Positions 55,453-64,000 of a stretch of 64,000 nucleotides of DNA are shown here, one piece after another. Position 1 is the stretch's first letter; every line of letters begins with the position of its first letter. The position numbers and the translations under genes were made by a program. This stretch comes from Cryoendolithus antarcticus (taxonomy: Eukaryota; Ascomycota; Dothideomycetes; Cladosporiales; Cladosporiaceae): NCBI GenBank assembly GCA_002077065.1, contig NAJO01000007.1, forward strand, positions 1,178,001-1,242,000, written 5' to 3'. The notes below the pieces were generated by a model. That model worked only from the letters and a program-made list of their open reading frames with translations, was not told the DNA's origin and did no database searches.

Positions 55453-57600
55453 ATGGCTACAAATGGGACTGCGAACGGCTCTACTCCCTCCACCGCAAAC
55501 GGCAACGCAAGTAACGGCACTTCCAACACCTCGCCCCTTCACATCCTCATAGCAGGCGCCGGAATCGGTGGCCTCACAGCAGCCCTCGCCCTCCGCCAAG
55601 AAGGCCACAGAGTCACTCTCTTCGAGCGCTCCCAACTCGCCCGCGAAACCGGTGCCGCAATCCATCTCGCTCCCAATAGCAATGGGATCCTCCGACGGCT
55701 TGGAATCTTCGCCGAGAAATTTGGCTCGAATACTTGCGACTTCATCACGGAGTATGATAAGGACTCGAACCTTGTACGGAAGATTCCCGTGGGCAGGATG
55801 GCGGGTATGTGGGCTAATCCTTGGTTGTTGGCGCATCGGGTGCAGTTGCATGAGCAGTTGAAGAAGGCTGCTACGAGTGCTGAGGGTAAGGGGGAGCCAG
55901 CAGTGCTGAAGGTTGGAGTCAAGGTCGTGGATTTTGATGTGGAGAATGCGACTTTGACGCTTGATGGCGGCGAGGTGATCAAGGGTGACGTGTTGCTTGG
56001 TGCGGACGGAGTGCATTCTGTGGCGAGGGGCAAGATCAATACGGAGATCAAGCCCTTTCCCTGTGAACAGAATGCTTTCCGGTTTCTGCTGCCCAAGGAG
56101 ACTGCGTTGGCAGTGCCCGGGTTCGAGAAGTTCCTGAAAGACGAGGGTGAGCTGGCATTCTGGTATGGTCTGAAGCGGAGAGTCGTCTTTTACCCTACGT
56201 CTAACAACACGCTGCTTAACTTTGTGTGCATGCACCCAGCCGCCGAATCCAATGCCAGTGCTGCGGGCGCCGACTGGGATCAAGGAGCCAGCGTGGAGAC
56301 GCTAGTGAAGTGCTACGACGGCTTCGACCCGGTGCTCGTGGAGTTGCTGAAGAAGGCAGATCCAAAGACACTCAAAGTGTGGCCATTACTTGACATGGAT
56401 GAGCTGCCGATATGGCACAAGGGCCGCCTGGCACTGCTTGGTGACGCAGCACATCCTTTCCTTCCGCATCAAGGACAAGGCGCGGGTGTCGCGATAGAGG
56501 ACGGCGCAGCGATCGCTTGCGTGCTGCCACTTGGCACCCCACGAGAAGAGATCCCAGAGCGTCTCGCACTCTATGACAAGATCCGTCACTTCCGTGCGAC
56601 CGAGATTCAACGAGTTTCGCGTGTGCTTGGAATGGACCAAAAGGACCACGGGGTTGATCATCAAGCATTCACCGCATACAACTTCGGCCATGATGAATTC
56701 GATAACGCACGGCAGAAGTTCCGCGAGTATCAGTGGGCGAAGAACCCTCAAGTCTACCAACGTATGCCCACAGCTTTCGGACCCATGCCTGGTCCACGAC
56801 AAGATCATCTAGGCCGCCCTCAAAATGGCAAGGAGTCGACGTTCGTCACCACGAGCATCAAGTTCAAGACGACGCGTACTGCATTACAAACTCTGTTCCC
56901 GCCTGGCTGCGAAGGGTACTCGTTCCTCTCACCTGCAGGCGTAGCAACTGCGTCCTTTTCGCACACAACTCTCGACGGCATGGATTGGCTCGGTGGCAAA
57001 GGCTATGATCACCTTGGTCTATATATCCACGGCGTGAAGTACACGAAGTCAGATGGCAAAGTAGTGTCCGGCACATACATGCCAGTGCTATTCGAAAACC
57101 TTGCGGATCCGATCATCACCGGACGAGACGAGCTGGGCATGCCCAAGATCTACTCCACTATCGAGGCAGAGCGATCTGGAGATTCTGTTACTATCAAGGC
57201 TGGCTGGCAAGGCACGCAATGGGGATCGTTCAGCATCTCGGGACTGTCATCATCGGAGAGCCAACTCAGCCAAGGAGGCAGTGCTGTGAGCGGCGAGCAA
57301 GACGCTGGATTGATCGTGCATCGCTACATCCCTTCTGTTGGACGTGAGAGCAAAGGCAAGGCAGAGTCGGATTACGCTGTCTTTACGCCGACTGGTGAGG
57401 AAGATGTCAAGGCGGAGATCTCGAGTGTCAAGGCTTCGCAGACTGCGGAGCTCAAGCTTGATGCTGGGGACTGGAAGAGCCTGCCCACGTTGCATCACAT
57501 CATCGAGAGATTGGCAGAGCTACCGGTGCTTGCAATCATCAGCGCGAAGGTCGTGGAGGGCAAGGGGGTACCGGATGTTAGTCATGCACGCCCTGTGTAG
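55453..57600 (+). CDS. FAD monooxygenase fused to an acetoacetate-decarboxylase-like domain
   Basis: Single exon, 715 residues from ATG 55453. The N-terminal half is a group A flavin hydroxylase (salicylate-hydroxylase-like). It has dinucleotide fold ILIAGAGIGGLTAALALRQE (about residues 30-49), the GADGVHS (DG-type) motif near 185, and the second FAD/ribityl motif GRLALLGDAAHPFLPHQGQG at about 325-345. It lacks a membrane anchor. After about residue 470 a separate domain follows: GVATASFSHTTLDGMDWLGG, LYIHGVKYTKSDGKVVSGTY, PVLFENLADPIITGRDELGM then PKIYSTIE. This matches the acetoacetate decarboxylase fold, in which a GRE-x-GxPK segment lies by the Schiff-base lysine. The pairing suggests hydroxylation and decarboxylation, or cyclisation, of the same aromatic or beta-keto substrate; that is inference. 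No biosynthetic cluster surrounds it. Confidence 0.88.
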   Translation: MATNGTANGSTPSTANGNASNGTSNTSPLHILIAGAGIGGLTAALALRQEGHRVTLFERSQLARETGAAIHLAPNSNGILRRLGIFAEKFGSNTCDFITEYDKDSNLVRKIPVGRMAGMWANPWLLAHRVQLHEQLKKAATSAEGKGEPAVLKVGVKVVDFDVENATLTLDGGEVIKGDVLLGADGVHSVARGKINTEIKPFPCEQNAFRFLLPKETALAVPGFEKFLKDEGELAFWYGLKRRVVFYPTSNNTLLNFVCMHPAAESNASAAGADWDQGASVETLVKCYDGFDPVLVELLKKADPKTLKVWPLLDMDELPIWHKGRLALLGDAAHPFLPHQGQGAGVAIEDGAAIACVLPLGTPREEIPERLALYDKIRHFRATEIQRVSRVLGMDQKDHGVDHQAFTAYNFGHDEFDNARQKFREYQWAKNPQVYQRMPTAFGPMPGPRQDHLGRPQNGKESTFVTTSIKFKTTRTALQTLFPPGCEGYSFLSPAGVATASFSHTTLDGMDWLGGKGYDHLGLYIHGVKYTKSDGKVVSGTYMPVLFENLADPIITGRDELGMPKIYSTIEAERSGDSVTIKAGWQGTQWGSFSISGLSSSESQLSQGGSAVSGEQDAGLIVHRYIPSVGRESKGKAESDYAVFTPTGEEDVKAEISSVKASQTAELKLDAGDWKSLPTLHHIIERLAELPVLAIISAKVVEGKGVPDVSHARPV

Positions 57601-57706
57601 AAAGGTTCCGTGGTACGATCCGTTGAGCGCGACTACATGATAGATCGACCGAAGTGAGTGACAGTGCATTACCCTATCAGAGTCTCATCAGCACCACTAC
57701 AGCCCA

Positions 57707-58719
57707 TCACTGCTCCATCTGCCAGCGCCTTTCGTACAGATACTGGTAATGCGGCATCGTAAGTTCCACCATATCCTTCACCAGCGCTGCGTCGTCCCCA
57801 AACTCGTCTTGCCACTTGCGCTCCTCTTCGGCAAAGTCCACGCCCTTCGCCATCTTCCCATGGATGAAGTCAGAAGACTCAATCAAAGTGCTTTGACTGG
57901 CGTAGTACATCGGATGCGTCTTGTCGATCTCGTCCTTTGTGGCCGCTGCCCATGTTGTAGCGACGTTCGCCGGTTCAAAACCGAGCTCGGCACTCAGAGC
58001 GCGGACGTAAGCAGGATCTTCAAGGGAATCGAAGTCCACGATGAATGTCTCGCGCTCCTGAGCCTGGAAGTATTATACATGACCCTGCTCCAGATCAGAT
58101 TCGTGGAGACAAGGTAGTTCGGACGACCTCCAGCGCTTGCGAGACTCATCTTCGCCATGGTCCGATAGGCCGAAGGTACAGCAAGGCGAGGATCTCGAAT
58201 GCTGAGGAGGAGCTTGGTATCGGAGCCATACAGCAACTCGTCCGGTATCACGGTGATATTCTCGCTCGCTGGACTGGGCGCTGAGATATCGTGAAGGTAT
58301 TGCAGGATGACTTCGGGAGCGACGGGAAAGAAGGCGTGGCAGAAGATGAGTAAGGCGTGTACCTAATCTCCGCGTCAGTACTGTCCGCGAGGGACTCAAC
58401 GCCGACGTACATTTGCTGCAACCTCCTGATTCGCGTAGCGCTATTGAAGCAAGCCCTTATCGATTCCTACACTCCAGTCTTTTCGAATATGCGGGTCCAT
58501 TGCGTCGGCATAGTTCGCAGACTGTAGCCAAGTGATCTGTGGTCTGCGACTTTCACTGAACAATCGCTCGAGGACTTTGACATTTGTCTGGCGCTCAGTA
58601 AGCATGCGCAGCAGCATGTGACCTGAGTATGAGAGTTAGCATCGAGATCCGGCCAACGTTGACATCGTATCCTTACTCCCGCTACGTGGCTGGTCAAAGA
58701 ACAGGATCTGGGAAGACAT
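57707..58719 (-). CDS. sulfotransferase-like P-loop protein, probably frameshifted
   Basis: Minus-strand exons 58719-58677, 58622-58471, 58425-58411 and 58362 onward join in frame. The start is MSSQILFFDQPRSGSHMLLR, whose QPRSGS matches the 5'-phosphosulfate-binding loop of sulfotransferase-fold proteins. Later parts read VHALLIFCHAFFPVAPEVIL, TKLLLSIRDPRLAVPSAYRT (the 3'-phosphate-binding IRDPR segment) and SAYRTMAK. Near 58069-58073 the frame changes: one frame ends ...IWSRVMYNT, the next begins FQAQERETFIVDFDSLEDPA and runs to the stop at 57707. Together they read as one continuous conserved-looking stretch with one base missing. No plausible intron (only 15-47 bp with poor donors) joins them. 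The gene could be inactive, or the base may be lost in the assembly. Substrate unknown. Confidence 0.72.
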
Positions 58720-59562
58720 TGCGGGCTCGACGTTGATGACTATGGCTGCGCTCCAGTGTGGTTGGAGGGCTTGGAACTGCTCGTTAATCTGCCATCTCTT
58801 TCATGGTCTATTCTCTAACTGTGCTGCCTGCTGGTAAGGTCATTTCTCATGATCACGCAATAGCATAATAATGAAGCCTTGCCATTGACCCTACGTACGA
58901 GTTCCTTGGCGCAGATCACTAGGGCACATAACATCCAGCTGACGAGAGTAAGCAGCACTTCTCTAATGTTGATGCCTCATTTCAAAGCTTTCGCTCGGGC
59001 TGTAAAGTCAGTCCAAAGTCGTTGTCAGCCTTGCGAGGGGCACTCTTCGATAGGCGTCGCTCCGCAGGCATCAACCACTACTGCATCCTAGGGTTTCATG
59101 CTTGCGCTGCTCCCTTGTTCTCACGCGATGCCGGTGGGCTCTTAGGATCATGGACACGCATACGCCCGTTCGACTGAACATAAGGCCTTGTTCGCCAATA
59201 GCTGGGCCGAACAACCGAAGGCCAAGCACCGCTCAGTCATCAAGCCATCGACCTCATTCGACTTCCCCGCTCCAATTACTTGCATGCGACCACTTCGCTG
59301 CCATGCTCTTACAGTCGGCGGAGAGTAAGTCCGCCTGACACCAGGTGAGCAAGTGATGTGCGAAGGTCGATACCCGAGATGTCGACGGCGCTTCAAGGTA
59401 TCGGTATGCTCTGTTCTCCTAACACACTCTCCTTGTGTGATTCATCTTCCGGTCTGCTTTCTGTGCTGCTGGCACATTCAAACTTGAATTAGAATCATCT
59501 CATCTCTAGCGACCAGCTCATATTGTTTTGGCCTCAATTGGTTAATCGACGAATTCACAGAG
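58720..59562. other. intergenic region between divergent genes
   Basis: 843 bp with only short chance ORFs. It should contain promoters for the sulfotransferase-like gene and the sugar transporter. Confidence 0.45.
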
Positions 59563-61147
59563 ATGTCATTATGGTATACCTTCGGCATTGCGCTGTTCGC
59601 AGCGATAGGAACTTTCCTTTTCGGCTTCGACACGGGTATCGCTACGACCACCATCGCGCATCAGAGTTGGATCTCATACATGGGCCATCCAAAGCCAGCC
59701 CTTACTGGAGCCGTGGTGGCAGTCTACATCGCAGGCGAAGCCGTCGGAGCCTTGACACAGACTGTAATCGGTGACCGGCTTGGCCGCGTGCGATTCATGC
59801 AGATGATGTGCGTGATTGTCACCATTGGCACCATCGTACAGACTGCCAGCATCAATCTGCCCATGTTCCTGGTCGGCAGAGCCATTGCCGGGACTGCGGT
59901 CGGCGGCATGGTCTCCACTGTGCCCATCTACCTGAGCGAGATTTCGAGTCCGGAGCATCGCGGCCTGATTGGCGGGATTTCAGGTTGCGGCATCTCATTT
60001 GGCACCATGATGAGCAATTGGGTCGGCATGGCTTGTGGCTACGCTCCGTACGGCGCTACGCAATGGCGACTCCCGCTTGGTTTACAGATCCCCTGGGGTA
60101 TCATTATGTTCATCGGTTTGGCGACCTTCATGCCCAACTCGCCTCGTCAGCTCATCCGACAGGGTAAGGTTGAGCAGGCTCGTATCGAGTACATCAGGAT
60201 TCGACGAGAGCTGGATAACTATGCGGTGCAGGAAGAGTTCGCTCTCATGCGAGCGCAGATCGAGTACGAGATGATGCGAGAGATCAAGTCGGTGCGTGAG
60301 ATGTTCTATCTGTATCGCCACAGAGCTTTGGTATCGATTGCAGTGCAGACGATGACAAGTTTGACGTAAGTCGACCGGCAACCCTCACAACAGACAGAGT
60401 GTGTCCATACGTCGCTTGCTGACCTTCATCGTAGTGGAGTCAATGTCATTCAGTACTACCAGACCATCCTCTACAAGTCTCTCGGTATTCCTTCAGCGAC
60501 TATCCTTGCACTGGCTGGAGTGTACGGCACACTGGCCTTTCTTTCCAACGCCATCACGACAAAGTATCTCACGGATCAGTGGGGCCGCCGAAAGATGATC
60601 TTGACTGGCCTCAGTGGCATCATCTTGATCGAGATCTACGCCGCGGTGATGCAACGGCAATTTCAGAACACCGACAATCAACTCGGGAAAGGGTTTGCGG
60701 TGCTGGGCATCTACCTCTTTGTGGTGACATACTGTGAGTCACCCCGATCTCAGACAACCTCCACACGACTAATGTCGTTTTAAAGACGGCTGCCTCAACT
60801 CAACGACCTGGCTCTACGGCGCCGAAGTTCTCCCCATCGCACTCCGCTCAAAAATAATGGGTCTCGCCGCAGCCTCGCACTTCGTCGTCAACGTCGGCAT
60901 CACCGAGGCTGGGCCAAGTGCATTTGCAAAGATCCGAGAGAACTATTACTACGTTTTTGTAGCGTGCACGCTTTTCTTTCTGGTCATTGCGTACTTCTAC
61001 TTCCCAGAGACGAGGCATAAGACACTTGAGGAAATTGCGGCGAGCTTCGGAGACAAGGTCGTAGAGGTTAGCGATAGAGATGTGCTTGCGGAGCGAGATG
61101 TATTGGACGAGAAGGCGGGGATTGAGCGATTGGAGAAGGTGACTTGA
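59563..61147 (+). CDS. MFS sugar transporter (hexose/disaccharide permease family)
   Basis: Plasma-membrane sugar:proton symporter by family. Exons 59563-60365, 60435-60733 and 60786-61147 encode 487 residues; introns are 69 and 52 bp. Sugar-porter signatures are present: GFDTGIATTTI in the first span, GDRLGRVRFMQMM (GR-motif, loop 2-3), VGRAIAGTAVGGMVSTVPIY then LSEISSPEHRG (the PESPR/R-G signature after span 4), QWRLPLGLQIPWGIIMFIG, and PNSPRQLIRQGK at the central loop. After the splices come GVNVIQYYQTILYKSLGI, DQWGRRKMILTG and FYFPETRHKTLEEIA. It has all twelve expected spans. The N-terminal tail is very short (about four residues before the first span) and the substrate cannot be assigned. 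Confidence 0.94.
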
Positions 61148-61264
61148 GGAATGCTGAATAGGTGTATCGTTGTCTGCCACTCCTACCGTCTCATTCTCAC
61201 CGAGATATGATAGTGGCTACAGTGTCTCTACAGGTGCTTGTATGTACGATACTTCGGCCTAAAC

Positions 61265-62481
61265 TCATTGCTGAGACTCCAGCTTAAGATCTGGGTTCTT
61301 CGCCAGTGCGCCCACAGCCGCTGGCAACAGCGCACCCTTGGGCGGCGTGTTTTTGCTCTTGAAATCGTCGCAGATCTGCTCCATTGTCACCCACTCCACG
61401 CCTTCGTATTTATTGATCTGCTCGATGATGCTGCGACAAGGTCAGCGCTCGAACCCTATGCATGACCCGAACGAGCGTCTCAGGCTTACCGCTCTAGCAA
61501 CATCAATCCATGCGGATGCCCGCATACATCTGGATGCACCGTCACGGGGAACACGAAGCCCTCTTCCTCCTCTCTGTAGTGGTACTGGAGAGCGTCAGCG
61601 CACCCTAGCTCCACCTCATCCGACGCGTCGCGGATATCAATGTACTGACAATAAATTGATCCATCCACAGCTCTTCTACATCCTTCGGGTTTACCCAGCC
61701 ATGGCTGTTAGGCGCCTTCTTGATAAACATCATTGGCGGCAAATCATCCAAATACCAACTCGCCGGTATCTCACACAACCCCGTCATCTGCCCACCTTCC
61801 AACGGCTTCATCCAGTGATCCGGATGCTTCTTGTAGTCTATTGGGATCCATTTGTCGCCTGTGCGTAGCCAGTAGCATTGGCAGTCATGGTGCGAGAAGG
61901 AGTGGTCGTATTCGAGGCCGTACTTTAGCATGAGCTCGGCGCCTTCTTGGGAAGATTCCCACCAGGGGGCTACGATGCCGCGGGGTGGTCGGCCTTGGAA
62001 GTCGGTGATGAGTTTGTAGCACTGTATTGCGTTAGTACTGGGAGCATGGGTGGATTATCAGGAAGCGAACTTTGTCCATGATGGCTGTTTGTTGCTCGAG
62101 CGTCATGGCTATCGGGTTCTCGTGGGAGTAGCCTGGGATGTGTGAGAGGGGTATGACATGGAGCAGGGGAGCATGACCAACCATGAAGCCCGATTTCGTG
62201 GCCAGCGTCCGCAATCATGCGACATTCCTCCGGAAACGTCTCGAGACTGATCACACTCAGATACAGCTTGCGTGTGTGAATCTAACGACTGCCTGACCTG
62301 TGCCCTGGAATGAACCAAGTTGTCTTGATCTTATACTTCTCAAACATCTTTAGCAGACGACGGACGCCGATCGTGCCAGCAAAAAGGCCGCGAGAGATGT
62401 CAGAAGTGCTGTCTTCTCCGCCATACGAGCCCAGCCATCCTGCTACGGCGTCGATGTCGACTGAAATGCAGCATTGGACTT
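61265..62481 (-). CDS. polysaccharide deacetylase of the NodB fold (first exon unresolved)
   Basis: Metal-dependent carbohydrate or amide deacetylase. Exons on the minus strand are 62481-62298, 62246-62182, 62132-62071, 62021-61650, 61584-61490 and 61430-61265; all five introns are GT-AG and in frame, giving 313 residues. NodB motifs: [20 protein letters not shown] (metal Asp), EIGLHGYSHENP (metal His-x3-His), [15 protein letters not shown] (motif 3) and [16 protein letters not shown] (late motif His). The [12 protein letters not shown] signature points to the PgdA/PuuE-like deacetylase group rather than secreted chitin deacetylases, and no signal peptide is seen. The exon at 62481 begins in phase 2, so a short first exon with the ATG is missing. 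Candidates upstream (up to about 62830) with good donors create a TAA at the junction, so I left the start open. Confidence 0.85.
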
Positions 62482-63002
62482 CTGTTGATCGTTAGTCAAG
62501 TGAAGAAGTGCGATGGAGTGGTTCTACGGACTTTTCGGAGACATATTGCTACGAATGTGGACTCAAGAGGAGTTGCCTTACAATCAGGTGGTTGACTCTG
62601 AGAAGACGAAACTGAAAGAGATGATATACTCATGTTCGCAATGCCATCTACGCGTGTTGCTATCAGTTCAAGCTCTCTCCGCACGACGTGACGTCGGTCA
62701 AGCTCTCGAGCTCCAACTCAAGCATGGCATTGACCTTCCGCATTGATACATGAGATGTCACTTACAAGACTTATTGCTGCCAACACCATAGTACAACCAA
62801 CGATCGGCTGTAAGCATTGCTAGATGTTGAAGACTTGTGTAGCTTCGGCATGAGCGTTTACTATCGCGGCATGCATGTCGGAGTCAATTGTCTCGAGAGC
62901 CATTAGTCCGCAGAGCTGGTCGACTTCGCATGCTTCGTAGGCGTAGTGCCGCTTCCAAGCAGCACCCTGCTGTTTTGGCAAAGCCTCAGGCTTTCGACAC
63001 GC
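62482..63002. other. region holding the unresolved first exon of the deacetylase gene
   Basis: Contains candidate donors GTAAGT near 62784 and GTAAGG near 62582 on the minus strand, and the acceptor CTAAC...CAG next to 62482. No independent gene is supported. Confidence 0.35.
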
Positions 63003-63997
63003 TCAGTCTGAGCCATCATCTCCCGAGTCTCCAAAGTCCACTAGACCTTTCGGCAGGACCCTACCGCCTGGCTTTCGCATTGTATCGTCGGCCACAGCTT
63101 CTTCGTCCTCATCCTCCTCATCCTCCTCATCTCCGTCACCCTTTCTGCCTTTGCCCTTCCCTCCCGTTCCCCACTGCTTAGCAAAGTCCTTCGCCGCCTC
63201 AATCTCCTCCTTCAGCTCCCGAGCTTCTTTGATTGACTTCGCTTTCTCTGCGCTGTACCGTCCCGTCATGCCAATGTGATGCAGCATCCCTTTGAGATGC
63301 GCGATCTTCGCTTTGTCGGTGTCGTACGGTGCGAGCTCCTTGTGCCATAGCTTTCGCAATCCACACTTTACAAGCCATGACTGCAGTCGCTTGATCTCTT
63401 CCTCGTTAGGGGACAGCTCGTTTGCGTTCCCCGACTTCTTGGTTTCTGTGGACTTCTTTGGCTTTGCAGGCGCGTCTGTCGACTTCTTGCGAGATTTCGC
63501 TTTTGATGGTGCCTCGTCAAACACTACCGACATGTCGCTGTCGCTGTCATCATCGGCGATCGTCCTGGTGTTTACGGCATCAGCCTTATGCTCTCCGTCG
63601 GGAGGCTCGGGAAGTGCGTCGCTGTCGTTGACATTGTCGGAAGGCTGTATCGTCCGCTTTGTCGAAGCTTTTCCGCCATTCCGAGCCTTCTGTGGTGCCT
63701 TGACTAAGGCTTCGAGACCTCCTCCACCTCGGAATTGGCATCCTCGGCGACCTCTGCCTGCTGCAGCTTCTGCTTGCACTTTGCAGCCGTCTTGGTCGTC
63801 GCCTCATCTGCTGAGATGTCTGCATCGGGCAGCGTCTTCTTTGCTCGCTTCTTTGGCTTCTCCTCCGAGTCCTCCGACTTGCGTTTCACAGCAGGCTTCG
63901 CTTTTGCAGGCGCAGGCTTGCTCGTCTTTGCTTCTGCAGGCGTCTCCGGCGCATGCACTGCTGCTGTGATGATCGCCTTGCTTCGCTCCTTCCACAT
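63003..63997 (-). CDS. nuclear acidic/basic protein with a likely DEK-C start, cut by the window edge (partial)
   Basis: The 5' part lies beyond the window. The first visible residues, MWKERSKAIITAA, look like the end of a DEK C-terminal domain (W-K-x-x-S-x-x-I pattern), so this Met is probably internal. Alternating Lys/Ala-rich basic stretches and acidic ones follow. A conserved-looking helical block reads EIKRLQSWLVKCGLRKLWHK, AHLKGMLHHIGMTGRYSAEK and LKEEIEAAKDFAKQWG. The protein ends in a very acidic tail (DGDEEDEEDEDEE). The frame changes between 63728 and 63689. A 38-bp GT-AG intron (63727-63690) would join NSE to KARNGG in phase, but is very short; a one-base indel is the alternative. 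Proteins of this layout are annotated as transcriptional regulators or chromatin-associated factors in ascomycetes; I cannot say more. Confidence 0.75.
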
Positions 63998-64000
63998 CGA

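Noticed and set aside
55366..56283. 305-codon minus-strand ORF opposite the monooxygenase
   Set aside because: The plus strand carries clear FAD-binding motifs over the same bases; the antisense product has no motif.
62726..62830. Upstream ATG exon for the deacetylase (ending at the GTAAGT near 62784)
   Set aside because: Joining it to the exon at 62481 creates a TAA at the junction; same for the donor near 62582. The start exon is left unresolved.
1..64000. tRNA genes, transposons, CRISPR arrays, telomeric repeats
   Set aside because: I scanned for T-loop signatures, transposase or reverse-transcriptase motifs, regular spaced repeats and TTAGGG runs by eye and found none; a tRNA or repeat search program would be decisive.

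Overview
The window is nuclear DNA of a filamentous ascomycete (Pezizomycotina), most likely a dothideomycete. The evidence is dense genes on both strands, 45-60 bp GT-AG introns, a HET-domain gene, a Zn2Cys6 regulator, and above all a giant Woronin-body tether (leashin) gene, a family confined to Pezizomycotina. Leashin is here one continuous gene; in Neurospora the locus is reported as split, which argues against Sordariales. No bacterial features, transposons, tRNAs or CRISPR arrays were seen.  Left third (1-24 kb) is mostly accessory or fungus-specific: an intron-rich MFS permease with a suspicious splice defect (1.1-3.5 kb), the COPII coat gene SEC24 (5.4-8.4 kb), a small membrane protein, a HET-domain gene broken by one in-frame TAG (10.1-12.2 kb), a Zn2Cys6 transcription factor (12.8-14.3 kb), a divergent pair of paralogous secreted proteins (15.6-18.0 kb), a divergent kinase-like protein, an 882-residue Cys-motif protein and a three-exon unknown protein.  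The middle (24-48 kb) is core cell biology. CFT2/CPSF100 and an RNA15/CstF64 homologue, both mRNA 3'-end processing factors, sit head to head 433 bp apart. They are followed by the 18.4-kb leashin gene: about 6131 residues in two exons, the first 16.9 kb long, with arrays of W-x-x-P-SKK lysine-box repeats.  The right part (48-64 kb) holds a small basic protein, CDC7 kinase head to head with condensin subunit CND1 across 252 bp, a flavin monooxygenase fused to an acetoacetate-decarboxylase-like domain, a sulfotransferase-like P-loop gene with a probable frameshift, an MFS sugar transporter, a polysaccharide deacetylase of the NodB fold and, running off the right edge, a nuclear acidic/basic protein that starts inside a likely DEK-C domain.  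Exon boundaries were worked out by hand from splice signals and reading-frame continuity. Family names come from motif recognition, not from any database search.
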